From assembly GCA_947179485.1 (NCBI GenBank), contig OX359245.1:46177067-46241066 (forward strand): DNA of 64,000 nt, written 5' to 3'. This DNA comes from Allacma fusca. Taxonomy: Eukaryota > Arthropoda > Collembola > Symphypleona > Sminthuridae. How positions within the stretch are numbered: position 1 is the stretch's first letter; each line of letters opens with the position of its first letter. Under the pieces are notes generated by a model. It worked only from the letters and a program-made list of their open reading frames with translations, was not told the DNA's origin and did no database searches. The position numbers and the translations under genes are program-made. Shown here piece by piece: positions 20,370 through 31,656 of this stretch.

Positions 20370-21111
20370 GAGAGGCAGGAATGACATTGGCTATAGAATG
20401 TGAAATGTAAATGTTCAGGTAACAATGGAAACTATTCCATTTGTGTAATTATGTATAATGTAAATACATAAATACATACACACATATAAATGTAAAATTA
20501 TGTAAGCACGCTTCCTTATCACTCAACGTTAAGCTTTTCTTTGTAATTCCATAAATGTATTATTATCTATTATCTTATTATCTTATTATCTATAAATAAA
20601 AGTCTATGATTGACACTCTTCTAGAAGAATTAATAGAAAAAAAACTAATTTAAAGAAGACGTCACTGAGACTCATTCTTATTTATTCAATGCATATCCTA
20701 ACTCTGTTGAGAGGGCATAAAATAATTTAGTATAAACACTATACATGCAATTACAAATTCCTTGGCATTTTTTAAAAACTCGAAGAAGCTGGCAAGTAAT
20801 TCTCTACCGTAAAAATTAAGGAAATGCTTTCAAACGTAAGGAATGAAGAACCGAAAAGAACAATGCAATTTCTAAGAAAAAAATCAAAAATTGTGCTTGA
20901 AAAGTGTGATTAAAATATCAAACCAGAAAAATCTTTACAAAAGAGTATAAATACAAAAGGTGTATCTAAAAATGTTTTCCAAACCCTGTGATTTGATTGT
21001 GAACGCAATAAATGGTACAAACTTATGCTTCACATGGGAACAAACATATATGTATTTATTTCAAAATAGGTTTGAATTTTATTTTCATTCGAAACAATTG
21101 TGCTGTAAATT
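20370..21111. other. AT-rich intergenic DNA, nothing recognised
   Basis: This lies between the MITE and the 3' end of the minus-strand phosphatase gene. It contains short TTATC repeats near 20570. No coding sequence is supported. Confidence 0.45.
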
Positions 21112-22325
21112 TTATTGTTGCATACAGCTTTTCATTGAGTCCAATGATTTATCTCGATTTGCGAGACTACTGAAAACATCATCTGGCAATGATTTCAGAT
21201 GATCACTGCCATGTGCAACTACAACCTCTAATACACGCGGTTGGATTTTATCTGGCAAATTCTCCACGGCTAGCAGAAAGTAACTTGTATTCTTGCACAC
21301 TTTCATAAACTCTGGTTTCCAATTTTTAAATCTATATTTCTGCTCACTTTGCAGCAAATAATGCCACAAATGCACCATGAGAGTGCAATGAGTAACGACC
21401 AGAATAGTTTTTCTTTCCAATCCAGAATCCAGAATCGCTTCAATTTTCTGTGACACATATTGAAGGGGATTAAAATTTAAAAAAATATTTTAATTGTTAA
21501 AAATACGCTAATCAAAATGTTACTTGTAAAAATGATTCCAGCCTCCGCTCAACATCAAGTCTAGATTCTGCTCCCTCTGGAGTCCAATCAAAGTAATCAT
21601 CCCCAGCCGTCATCAGCGCAGTCACCAATTCTTTTGTAGTCTTTTGCTCATATATGCCCAGATTCTACAAATATGTCCCATCGGGTTATATTAGAATATT
21701 TAGTTAGATATAGGATACAAACATAACAAAATTAATTGCTAAGAAAAACTATCTACTACAACGGCTGTGGATGCAAAGCAAATGCTTTGATGACCAAGTA
21801 GCCTTATTGAAAGTTTCCCCGGGTAATAAGTTTTCATGTTTGACAGCTGATGTAACTTACCCGTTCTCGAATATCAGGATCCACAACTATGGCATCATCA
21901 CTGTATATAGTTTCAGATTCAGATAGGATATGTTGTGCAGTGCAAATAGCCCTGATATATGGACTTGCAAACAAGTGCGTAAAGGTAACACTTCGTAAAT
22001 GGATTCCCAATTTTTTCGCCTGTGAAATAAAAGACACAAAAATGTGGTACTAATTTTCATGTGGTAAGTAATTACATATAATAGTACGGACAGTTTTACT
22101 AAAACTAACTTTAGGCCTCAAACACACGGTTGTGTATATTATCAAGTTATTTCAATTTTTAGTAATGAACACTGGCTCGGATGCAATATTGAAATTATAA
22201 AGTTGTCGATGCATTCATTGAACTTTAATTTCATTTTAACAAGTACCTGGAGATGGCCATTTTCGCTTAGTATATTTTCATCGGGTGAAAGGTTTTCAAG
22301 CAAGTGACTCCCAATACTTTCTCCA
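21112..22325 (-). CDS. Histidine phosphatase superfamily (phosphoglycerate-mutase-like), four 3' exons
   Basis: Four minus-strand exons join in frame with GT/AG borders: 22325-22247, 22019-21861, 21664-21524 and 21447-21112 (stop at 21114-21112). In order they show LSENGHLQ (the segment before the helix that usually reads Q-A), then AKKLGI...FASPYIRAICTA matching the family's SPxxRxxxTA, then an acidic exon (DDYFDWTPEGAESR), and finally ILVVTHCTLMVHLWHYLL, which carries the second catalytic histidine. The family's eukaryotic members include UBASH3/STS-like and PGAM-like phosphatases. The fold is clear but the subfamily is not. The N-terminal RHG(E/D) motif should lie in an upstream exon, which is damaged or missing (see 22326-22587). 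Confidence 0.75.
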
Positions 22326-22587
22326 CTGAAATGAAAAAATCAACGATAATATAGATAATAAAAAATGTTTTTGATACTTTACATTTAAAAATTGGTTCAA
22401 ACCGTACTGCCTAACGAAGTAAATAAGACTCATTTTTATAAAATCCGACTGATGAACGTCCATGCAACCTTGTCTCCGGCCGAATGAGCACAATTGTTTG
22501 AGAACCGTAGACTATAGATTTAACACATCGAACACAGCGATATTTATTCTGAAATGGGCTTGAATAAGGTACTGTAGAAGTGTTCAT
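22326..22587 (-). pseudogene. Candidate 5' exon of the phosphatase gene, catalytic RHG motif out of frame
   Basis: An ATG at 22587 opens a frame reaching IVLIRPETR at about 22495-22470. The family expects an R-H-G-D/E motif at this point. The bases at 22482-22477 are CGGCCG. The -1 frame then reads GDKVAWTF, resembling what normally follows the motif, so a single missing base would explain both. All frames meet trouble before the next exon: TAG after SYLLR in one, TAA after SRIL in another. The remaining frame is open but does not fit the phase of the exon at 22325. I read this as a decayed 5' exon, though an assembly error or an alternative first exon elsewhere is possible. Confidence 0.4.
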
Positions 22588-22657
22588 TGTTGTTTATGTA
22601 TACGAAACTGTTGCATTCTTGAGACATTTGTAAAGGGTGACCATCAAGTTTTGTCGC

Positions 22658-22849
22658 TCAAGGAAATTTTGTCTGATTCCATCTTTTTGTAGTAAGTTTA
22701 TTTTCCAGATATTCTAAAATTTGCTCTGTTAACCGGATTAAATCTGGATTAGAGTTTTCAAGAGCGTAAAGTGAATTCAGGTTCATATGAGCTTCTTTAA
22801 AGAAGATATTTGTCGTGTATACAGTGTGAAATAAGATTGCCAACAGCAT
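22658..22849 (-). CDS. Small hypothetical ORF, 63 codons
   Basis: ATG at 22849 starts a frame with a hydrophobic beginning (MLLAILFHTVYTTNIFF) and a charged, helical-looking remainder. It could be an exon upstream of the phosphatase gene or a small secreted peptide. I do not recognise it, and a chance frame is quite possible. Confidence 0.2.
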   Translation of the reverse strand: MLLAILFHTVYTTNIFFKEAHMNLNSLYALENSNPDLIRLTEQILEYLENKLTTKRWNQTKFP

Positions 22850-24129
22850 TCTATATTAAGGCTATAATAAAATTATAGCACCTATTCTGCGAATTAAAAT
22901 TAACTATAAAATTTCGTATAAAAATAATATAGTTGATGGGTTCTGGAAATCCTTAAATCGGGGTTTGGGCTACAAACTCTTCGCGACGTAATTAATTTGC
23001 ACCGTTTAATTAATTTTGATGGAATTAATTTCTGACAATCAGGTGGTTTGGAAAAGACACTCAATCACAGTGTTACGTCAGTGTTACGTCAACTGCAATG
23101 AAACCTTTTGAAGCATGATAATTAGGTAGAAATTCCAGCTTATGAAATATTAGTAAATACTTATACAGATACTTGAAATAAAAAAAAAACAGATCCAATG
23201 GGTATGCCAAAGTCCAAACTTTTGCAATGATAATTACAAAATATATAACAGTGGTGTGCATAAATACTTGCACTCTTAGGAGTTGTTAGCCAGAGTATAA
23301 TATCAATAAATAATGGAAAAAATTGATGAATAACTCCCACATACTATAAATATTATGAAAAAAAAAACGTAGCCCAACGTATTCCCACGGTTTATTCTCA
23401 ACTTGGATAGCTTTATTGCAACTTGTGTAGATATTTTAATGATTGGTCTTCATTAAAAATAATATGCAGCTTTAGAACACTTTTTCATATAAGAAGTGCA
23501 TCTTAGCAGAAGGCACTTTGCATCTTAATATGTTATAATGTTAATCCTTTGTAAGTGGTACATACACGAATTTTTATTAAGTTCGTATCCCCATTTTTCT
23601 TCTTTCATCCCTTCTGCCAAAATCAGTGAAAGAGAAGTTACAAACACTTGCAATTCCTGTGTAAGTAATGTGTTCAGTTTCCAACTCACCTAATGTTGTT
23701 GTTTTCCTCGTATTTGTCTATCTCGTAGTGAAGGTGATAATAATTATTGTACTCTCGAATACGATTTTGAATACGGTGAGCTCTAGGAGTTTATAATTGT
23801 AAAACAAATTACCCATGTAAATCTTTAAACTTGGTGTTGCTCGAGTAGTCCTTCTCAACCAAGCTCTATCCTCCCGATTGGCGCTTAAAACCTGGTATTT
23901 CCATTGTTTCAACAAATTCGTAGACCTAAGATTGCACTCAAATCAATAAATGTAGTAGATTTGGGAGGTAGCTGTGACCATCAATTCTACCGGGTTTCAA
24001 CAGTTGCAATCTGTAAAAAAACTATCACGGGAAATATTCATCCTTTAAAACAGTCCTCAGAAATAAATGATAAACTTCAAAAATTCTCAATCGCTTTATC
24101 AATAAAAAAGTAAAATCCTATCTACTAAG
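22850..24129. other. Intergenic DNA, nothing recognised
   Basis: No conserved coding sequence, element end or RNA gene was found. Open frames here are short and unsupported. Confidence 0.4.
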
Positions 24130-24675
24130 TTGAAAGAGTGGGCCGTCTTCGTCTTCGTCTTGGTGTAATACGAATTTGAGATTCAAATTTCCGCGCGCTG
24201 TTTTTTATTGGCTGAGCCAGGAATAACTGGCTAAATAAATTATTATTTTTTTTTTAAATTAAAAAAAATATTAAAATTGTTTTTTTTAAATTAAAACAAA
24301 ATATTAAAATTATTTTTTTAAAATTAAGCAAAAATATTAAAATTATTTTTTTAAAATTAAACAAAAATATTAAAATTATTTTTTTAAAATTAAGCAAAAA
24401 TATTAAAATTATTTTTTTAAAATTAAACAAAAATATTAAAATTATTTTTTTAAAATTAAACAAAAATATTAAAAATTTTTTTTTTAAATTAAACAAAAAT
24501 ATTAAAATTATTTTTTTAAAATTAAACAAAAATATTAAAATTATTTTTTTAAAATTAAACAAAAATATAAAAATTATTTTTTTTGAATTAAAAAAAATTA
24601 AAGCATTATGCAGTAGAAAGGGCGGCGACATAGCAACGGGCAGCCGTCTACCACCAAGACGATCCACTCTTTCAA
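24130..24675. mobile_element. MITE copy with an internal 33-bp minisatellite
   Basis: Inverted ends: TTGAAAGAGTGGGCCGTCTT on the left and TTGAAAGAGTGGATCGTCTT read inward from the right. A second, shorter copy of the family lies at 55906-56116, sharing TTGGTGTAAT.CGAATTTGAG and the GGCGACAT/CAGCCGTC end region. No target duplication is obvious, so the superfamily is unknown. The right flank to about 24890 also matches the region after the second copy, so the true element may extend further. Confidence 0.65.
24250..24590. repeat. 33-bp tandem repeat (minisatellite), about 10 copies
   Basis: The unit is approximately TTAAAATTATTTTTTTAAAA followed by TTAAACAAAAATA, 33 bp, with single-base variants (AAGC versus AAAC). 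Because 33 is divisible by three, the minus strand reads as an 11-residue repeat (LFNFKKIILIF). That is a by-product of the period, not evidence of a protein. Confidence 0.9.
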
Positions 24676-25152
24676 ATTAATAGAGAGAATAATAGTTATT
24701 ATTTAAATAAATTATTAAAGCAAAATTAAATTAAAAAATCATTTTACCGTACGTTAGTCTACACTCTTACTAGGGTTGTGCTAATATTATGCTATTGTAT
24801 GTATACAACTATTTACTGCCTCCCCTATTTACATTTGCCTCGCTGAGCCAGCAATTGCTGGCTGTGCAGTGCTCCTAGTTTTAAATAAATGACTAGAGAC
24901 ATTTTAGTAAGAATTGAAGAGCCCGAAGGCTCTATTCCTTGAAAGATGGAATAAGAAAAATCAAAGGTCAATTATTAAAATAACAAATAGATCCACGGAT
25001 CATAAACTTCACAATAAGTTCACATCCGGTGATCAACCTTGTGCTCAATTTGCACAGAAACATTCTGGAGACTACTCACAGAATAGCTCTTTAAATACTT
25101 GTTAATTATTATCATCAATAGCTTAGTACTATGTAACTTATTAAACTCGTAC

Positions 25153-25502
25153 CTAACAATATACAGTCGAGTGGGTACAGACGCTCCGGTGAAAATGTTA
25201 GCTTGTGCGAATCTAGCAACCAAGAAAGAAACGTATGCCAGACCGTTAAAAGTGTTGAAGTAAACCAAAAGTATCGCCAACCAAATATGATCTGGTGAAC
25301 GCGGCCTCTCATTGTTCCAGGTATACGGGTGGCCTTGGCAATTTTTTGCAAACTTTAATCCTCTATTTATTGACGAGACTATAACATTCGATTCTACCTT
25401 CCTCTCCTTGAAATGCTTTTTATTTGTATGATTTGCTTGTTTTGGTTTAAAACTATTGTCATCGCAGTGCGATCGGTTTTTTTCATGCATGGTTTCTTTC
25501 AT
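25153..25502 (-). CDS. Candidate exon of a multi-pass membrane protein
   Basis: From ATG 25502 about 116 codons run to a possible GT donor (TTAG then GTACG) at 25152. The base composition is more balanced than its surroundings. It contains a clear membrane segment (HIWLAILLVYFNTFNGLAYV) followed by SFLVARFAQANIFTGASVP, a pattern that could fit the first membrane helix of an arthropod chemoreceptor-like protein. No downstream exon was identified. It may be a first exon, a fragment or a relic. Confidence 0.33.
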
Positions 25503-25510
25503 ATCTATCA

Positions 25511-26743
25511 AGTTGGATTAATTCGTTTACATAGACAATTTTTGGAAATCAATATATTTCTGATGATTTTGTTCACAAACAGTGGTCAACAACAAATTAG
25601 ATTTTCCCTGCAGAATCTGCTGCAGTTCAAATACAGAAATTGGTTATTTTAGTCATACATACACGGTTTTTTACAACTTTATAAATATAGAAGGGGAGAA
25701 TTATGCACTGCCTCGCTAAGTATGTTCAGTTTTGTGCATGGTATCAATTGAACTATTTGACAAATGCAACGAGCGTGAATGAAAGTGAATGTCTAGGTTT
25801 GATTAAGAGAACTGAATTGAACCGATTATGAGAATACGTAAAACAAATCTAGATTGCGGCTAAGTCCTGCAGTATATACCCGATCGGTTAACTTCTGACT
25901 CATATCCACAGATCAAAGATTAAGCGCACCATTTTACGTCTTTTCTAAATTGCTCGTGGAACGCATGCTCAAAATGTCCGCTGCTACAAATCAACTTTCT
26001 AAGGAATCTAGACACAAAGAATGTTTTTGCGTAATTGTTTTGAGATATGGCCTGACCAGGGGCGGATTTCCGGGTTGGCCTTCCCCACAAGAGTAAAACG
26101 AATTATTGAAGGTCCTTATATTGCAAGTGGAAAGGATAACAAAGCCATTTTGAGGCTTAGAGCCAAAGTAAAAAATATTTTATTCATCCATTCCTGTGTA
26201 AAAAAGTAAAATAAAGCTCTTTTATTGTCAGACTTCAAAAATTATTACTAGCTAATCAGAAATCAGAGCTATGTATGTACATACATTAGATTACCGGATT
26301 TTGGTACAACATCAACATACAAGTAAATACGCCTGCTTTAAAAATAGTTTTTTTCGATTCTGAACAGGTTGAAGTTTCAGAACCAAACAAATAAATATAG
26401 CATTGTTAAAAAATCCTTCTTACTAAAAGCTTCATCGTAGTAGTAGTAGTGGTAGTAGTGATGTTTGTCGTCCTTATGTACATGCCGTGTTGAAGAATAG
26501 CGGTTCATTTTTCTTTCATTTTTGCAAAAAAATTAAAATAAAAATAAAAGCATTTTTTATTTTTACATTTTCTTTTTTGTTTACTTGGACAGGTTTGAGT
26601 TAAAACAACTAAGTGTTCAACTTAATTCTGTCCAAGTCAGCAAAAAATAATACCATTTCAGAATACAAAAAGTAAACAAAAAAATAAAATTAAAAAGAAC
26701 GAGAGAGTGAGGACAGAAATACCGCAATGCTAAAAAAAGCTAC
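25511..26743. other. Intergenic DNA with a dispersed repeat at 25745-25830
   Basis: Apart from the GAACTGAA-type repeat shared with 3030-3095 and a short GTAGTAGTAGTGGTAGTAGT tract near 26437, I see no feature. Confidence 0.4.
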
Positions 26744-27111
26744 TAGGGATGCCAACGGTCTGGTCCGGACCATTTATCCATTTATATGGTCCGTTATTGG
26801 TATGGTCCGGTCTGATCCAAATTTTGGATCAGACCAAATACAATTGGTCCAGATTCACAGCCAGACCAGACCACAAGACCATGGTACAAAAAGTATACAA
26901 AATAAAAATGTATGAGTTAACGAAATCCCATGAACAATTTAAAACTATCAATTCTGGTGATAAAACAAGAATTTCACGAGATAAAATGTGATTGTTTAAT
27001 TGCACTCTCTGGTTTTCTGGACCATGGTCCGGACCACGGTCTTTGGTCTGGTCTGAGCTTTCGACCAGAGTTTCATAAAATCTGAAACAGACCAGGCCAT
27101 TGGCATCACTA
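26744..27111. mobile_element. Short hAT-like MITE with GGTCTGGTCCGG arrays
   Basis: This is 368 bp with inverted ends TAGGGATGCCAACGGTCTGG (left) and TAGTGATGCCAATGGCCTGG (right, read inward). The flanks are AAAGCTAC (26736-26743) and CAAGCTAC (27112-27119), an 8-bp duplication with one change. Subterminal repeats of GGTC(T)GGTC(C)GG occur in both orientations. There is no coding capacity. Confidence 0.83.
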
Positions 27112-27119
27112 CAAGCTAC

Positions 27120-30030
27120 TATGTTGCATCTTGGAGTTTGTATGGATAATTCAAATAAATTACCACTTGCTTATATTGCTACGCCTTTGAATATTTAGTA
27201 GTTTGGCTAATATGATCAGTCGTCATCTTTTAACCAACACTATTAAGTTTAAACTTTGGGTAAATCGTCCATCAACACATGCCAGACCTTAAATGAATTA
27301 AAATGATGTAGGTGGCATGCAATGATAGGATTCTGGATGGAGCAAACAATTTGACCCTTTCGTGGCCAAAAATCAAGTGACGTAATAATTAATAATCTTA
27401 AATGTTAACATTTTTGTAAACAACTGTAAATGTTTTAATGTTTGACGTCCCCAAAATCTGAAAAAATGGCCTACAATTACGTGCATATACATGACTGGCT
27501 CATTTTACCATACTAATACATAGGCCACTCTATTTCAAAAATCATTTCGCTCGACTTTAGCGTGGCAGTCGCTGTTATGAATATCGTCAGTTATACTTGC
27601 TCACTGGCCATAAAATGCAAAGAATGAAGACCGGCTACTGCGCTCCCGCTACAAACTCTCCAACGAAAACGACCATAATTCCTCTTTGAAATAAAGCATA
27701 CAATCCGTACCGTACGATTTTTCCTAGAGTCAAAGCTTCCATTCAAAAATTGTGTTATCAGTTCTAATAATTTTAGTAAAGTTGTACGGCATAATGCATG
27801 ATAACTGGACGATTTCAAATCAAGGCTATCTGGCAAACATTTGGTCAGTTTAAATAGTTTAATCAACTTTTTAAACGTACCTGTGTAACCTTTATTTATC
27901 AAAACATTTAATTATTTTGAAAAACATTTGTACCCCGCAACATCAGATTAACTTAAAAACAACGTTATTTTTTTTTGTCTACCGTCCTACATGCAACCTA
28001 ATGTAATTTAAAAACAGCTGATCCGATATTTACCCAAGAATTATCTACTGATGCTAGCATAAATTGGATGACCTTATTATTGTTGTCGGACTATAAACCT
28101 CCATGACAGTATCCACACGATTTTTGTTTATTGTAACAGATAAAGCCACTCCAGCAATGAAGTTGCTACAAATAGCTATTTACGAAATGTAAAAAAAAAT
28201 GTTAACTATTTAATATTGGGTAATTTCGTAAATAAACTACAGACTGTGTATCTTAGATTGTATGTAATTTATGTAATAACTCCGTGCATTAATGTAAAAA
28301 CTATAACTTCTATCTTGTATTTAATACAATGGGGTTGTATTTTGAATTGATAATTGTATGTATATAAAACATTATTGTTGCATTTAAATTATTATTAAAA
28401 TTCATTGCTGCCAGATAACCCATCCGCATCGGCGGATGGCTTGATTGCTAGTATAAAAATAATATTTAAAATTTATTCTTTTTTACTGGTTTCTAAATTA
28501 CTCTAATTTACTTACTGGAAACTAGTATTTTTATTCACTTGTATTCTATGAATATTGTATTGGTTTTGAGGACATAAAATTGTTCTGTATTTTTGACTTG
28601 ATTGTTATAATAACTTTTATCCCACCTGATTTTTAAGAGTTGATTTCACTCCCCATACACTGACACTACTACTACTTTACATTATGGCGCCCACAAATAA
28701 TAATTACTACAAGTGTTTTTCCTTCATAAGAAAATCCGTGGTAAGAGCAAGTTAAAGTTTTACTCAATTATTAAAGCATTTTGATTGCTGAGGAAATGTT
28801 TATTAAAGACATTTTCACTTAATATTAGGTTCCCTTCTTATAAATGTACTTCTTTTATAAATGTTTCAGGAAAATACCCACTCACCCCAATTTTATACAT
28901 GTTATCAAAAGTAATGTTCTACACCTTAATATATTTCGTATTTTGGCATTTAATTTTGTCATTTTTAAGGAAATTAAATTGATGAGAAAAATAAGATTGA
29001 ATTCCATATAACTTTATTCCGTCTCTCAACATAAAAATATGCTCCGTGCCATCGGGCGATACTTACGTAGATACCCCCATTTCGTAATTGCAGGAATGGG
29101 TATGGAAAAAGTTTGAAGATAGTAATCGAATGAATTTGCGTGGAGCACAAGGTCAATTTTAAAGGCTAAACTGAAAGTTGGTGCTGCATTTTTTATTAAA
29201 GGAGTGGTGTATGGAACAAAACTACTGTGATACATGTAAATGTTGTAACAACTTCATACTTGGAATTTCCGACCAGCCAGTTTACATTGGTGACCAACTT
29301 GAACAAATTCATTACCATTTACAGACAATTGATTCTTGTGGCGTCAAAATTACTCTGTTATTTTTAATTGAAGTTCCAGTAACAGATGGGATATAGACTG
29401 GAAGAGCTGCTAGAATTTAGATTATTTGTTATTGTCAAATGCAGATGCGGTTTTTGAACAATTTTACGGACAACAAAATTTTAACGGAAGATGCTGCGGA
29501 AAGCGAGGAAAGGAATACATCAACTGATCGTCCCAACATGTGGAGTAACAGAAAGAATTTCATTGCCAAGGATAGTTATCATTACGAGGAACGAGTTGGG
29601 AAATAATGTGAAGGGTGCGAATAAACAATTTCCCCTACTGTTGTCCATATAACGGACAGCAGTAAAACAAATTATTCATTCAACCGAATTTTATTCATTC
29701 GCAGTTCAGTAAATCTGATAAAGTCAGGATTTTTTAAGAAATCTTACAATTTCAAATTTTAAAATTCCTTATTCCTGCACAAATTATTTCCCTAACATGC
29801 TTTGACGATTTTGAGTAGGCAATACCACACAAGTCACTAAGTTGAAAATTGCGGGCATGACCCTTAAGAGCAGGATTGAGAAAATTCGAATTGAGGAACA
29901 AAGATGCAAAAATAGAGAGTTTTTATTTTATTATTTTCTCAAGGACGATCCGTAATGCTATAAAAAATATTTCGACATGGTTTATTTTTAGCCTGTTCAT
30001 AAATGACTTTATACAATCTGTGGCGGGAAA
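27120..30030. other. Intergenic DNA with a few unconfirmed exon-like pieces
   Basis: I find no gene I can defend. Two exon-like pieces on the minus strand are worth naming. About 27740-27880 reads LIKLFKLTKCLPDSLDLK and on, after a possible acceptor. About 29055-29220 reads HANSFDYYLQTFSIPIP and on, ending at a good GTAAGT donor. A 57-codon plus-strand frame at 29439-29612 (starting MQMRFLNNF) is also unexplained. None has a recognised domain. Confidence 0.3.
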
Positions 30031-30035
30031 ATTCT

Positions 30036-31050
30036 GAATAAATTCCAGTTTACCCCAAAGTTAATCTTCCTACGAATAAAATATTTTATAAGTAATACGA
30101 CGCGGGTTAACTGACCCCTCCGTAAATGTATTTGATTTTTAATTGCGAAACATGTTTTTACCAAAATTCCCCTTTCGATACAACTATACGAATTATTTCC
30201 CTCTTTGGTTATTCCATTCCGAAGAATAACGTTTTTCATTATTTCCGCTTTCTTATAAAATAATTCACTGACACTTTGCTAAAATAATAATCGGGCAACT
30301 TTAACGCCACCCCAAGTAACCGATCGGTGCTTCTTGTTCTCCTGATATCGCTGAAACCTAACTAAAGCCAATGTTTGACAGTATGGAATTTAAAGTTCCC
30401 TCGTATACTACACATGCTTATGTGCATATTTGGCATTTACAATACGTCTAAACAAGAGTTTCCTTAATTATTTAAATATTATGACAGTTTTATGATATTT
30501 TTTATATTTTTTATATTTTTATATATTTTTTATTTATTTTATGTTATGATATTTTTTTAGAAATTTTATCCCATGTCAGATTATACACTACTTGTGTAAT
30601 GCTAATGTGTACGCAAACTTAATATATGTGTATACAATATTCAAAATACTCAAAGGCCAAAAATGAACGGATTCTACGATAAATATAATTATATTACTAT
30701 GCAAAATCCTAAAATGACTTGAGAATTCAATCATCGAAGATTTGTGAAAAAAACCAGGTAATTCAAATTTCTGATTTTGCATATTATGAATTATGAACGT
30801 GTTTCTACTTGTAATGATCCAAAGCAACATCTACACAATTCAAAATTTAAGTAGAAGTCCAGACTACAGCACTAGGAAAAGGGCATTCAATAATAGCAAA
30901 ATCAGCAATTCACAAATTGTATTTATTTACAATTATTGTATCTTCCAAACGCAACCAGATAACAAAATAACGCGTCACAAAACGATAATATAATGTTACA
31001 AAACCAGACATCTCGAAAACAACAAATAATAACTACATACTTGACAGTAC
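30036..31050. repeat. Duplicated intergenic block (copy of 4548-7100 without the hAT element)
   Basis: This is the second copy of the block described at 4540-5476 and 6482-7100, with many small indels. It represents the state without the element at 5485-6473. An AT-rich expansion (TTTATATTTTTTATAT-type) at 30490-30560 is specific to this copy. No gene is visible. Confidence 0.6.
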
Positions 31051-31656
31051 TAAATACATGCACAGGAAATAAAGTATTGTATATATAAAAGATAAATCTT
31101 AATATTTCGAACTCTTCCACGACATGCATGATAATAACTCAACGAGTCAGTAAATTCAAATTTCTATGATACCTGTTGCGAAATTATTTATAAAGTATAT
31201 GAACAATGCAAAATAACGCGTATGTTAATTTTTAGTATAATAAATCCTTGATCTTGTCAGTCAGTGACCTTGTCTTGAATCTTGTTGTGAATGTATATCT
31301 TGTAACAGATACATACAAAGCAATCTTGTTTTAGCACTACAAGTACAAGCACTGCCAGTTTACATATACCTCAACAATAAAGACACAAAAAAACTTCAGA
31401 AATTTATGATAGCGACCAACGACATGTAATGATTGCAGGAAAACAGGCTTCTTTACTCTTTGCGAAGGCGATTTTACAAATGTATAAAACTTGTACATTT
31501 GGAAACAGTCTGACTGCGAGTCTTAACTGTATGTAGTTCCTTTGCTGGTAATATTTAGAGCAGATTTTCTCTTCTGTTACATTTTGATTTCGTAATCGAC
31601 AACGAAGATTTTGAAATCATATTTTTAACAAAATTGGACGAATTTTAACCCTCAAA
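31051..31656. promoter_or_regulatory. 5' flank of the intact DUF4789 gene
   Basis: This is 600 bp upstream of the ATG at 31657. I see no TATA box at a definable distance and cannot place the transcription start. No competing feature lies here. Confidence 0.35.

Noticed and set aside
24254-24667. 137-codon minus-strand frame with 11-residue repeats
   Set aside because: It is the translation of the 33-bp AT-rich minisatellite. The openness follows from the period being a multiple of three.
27591-27902. 103-codon minus-strand frame, considered as an exon of a DNA-repair protein
   Set aside because: Only a short part looks coding, and the resemblance was too vague to name a family.
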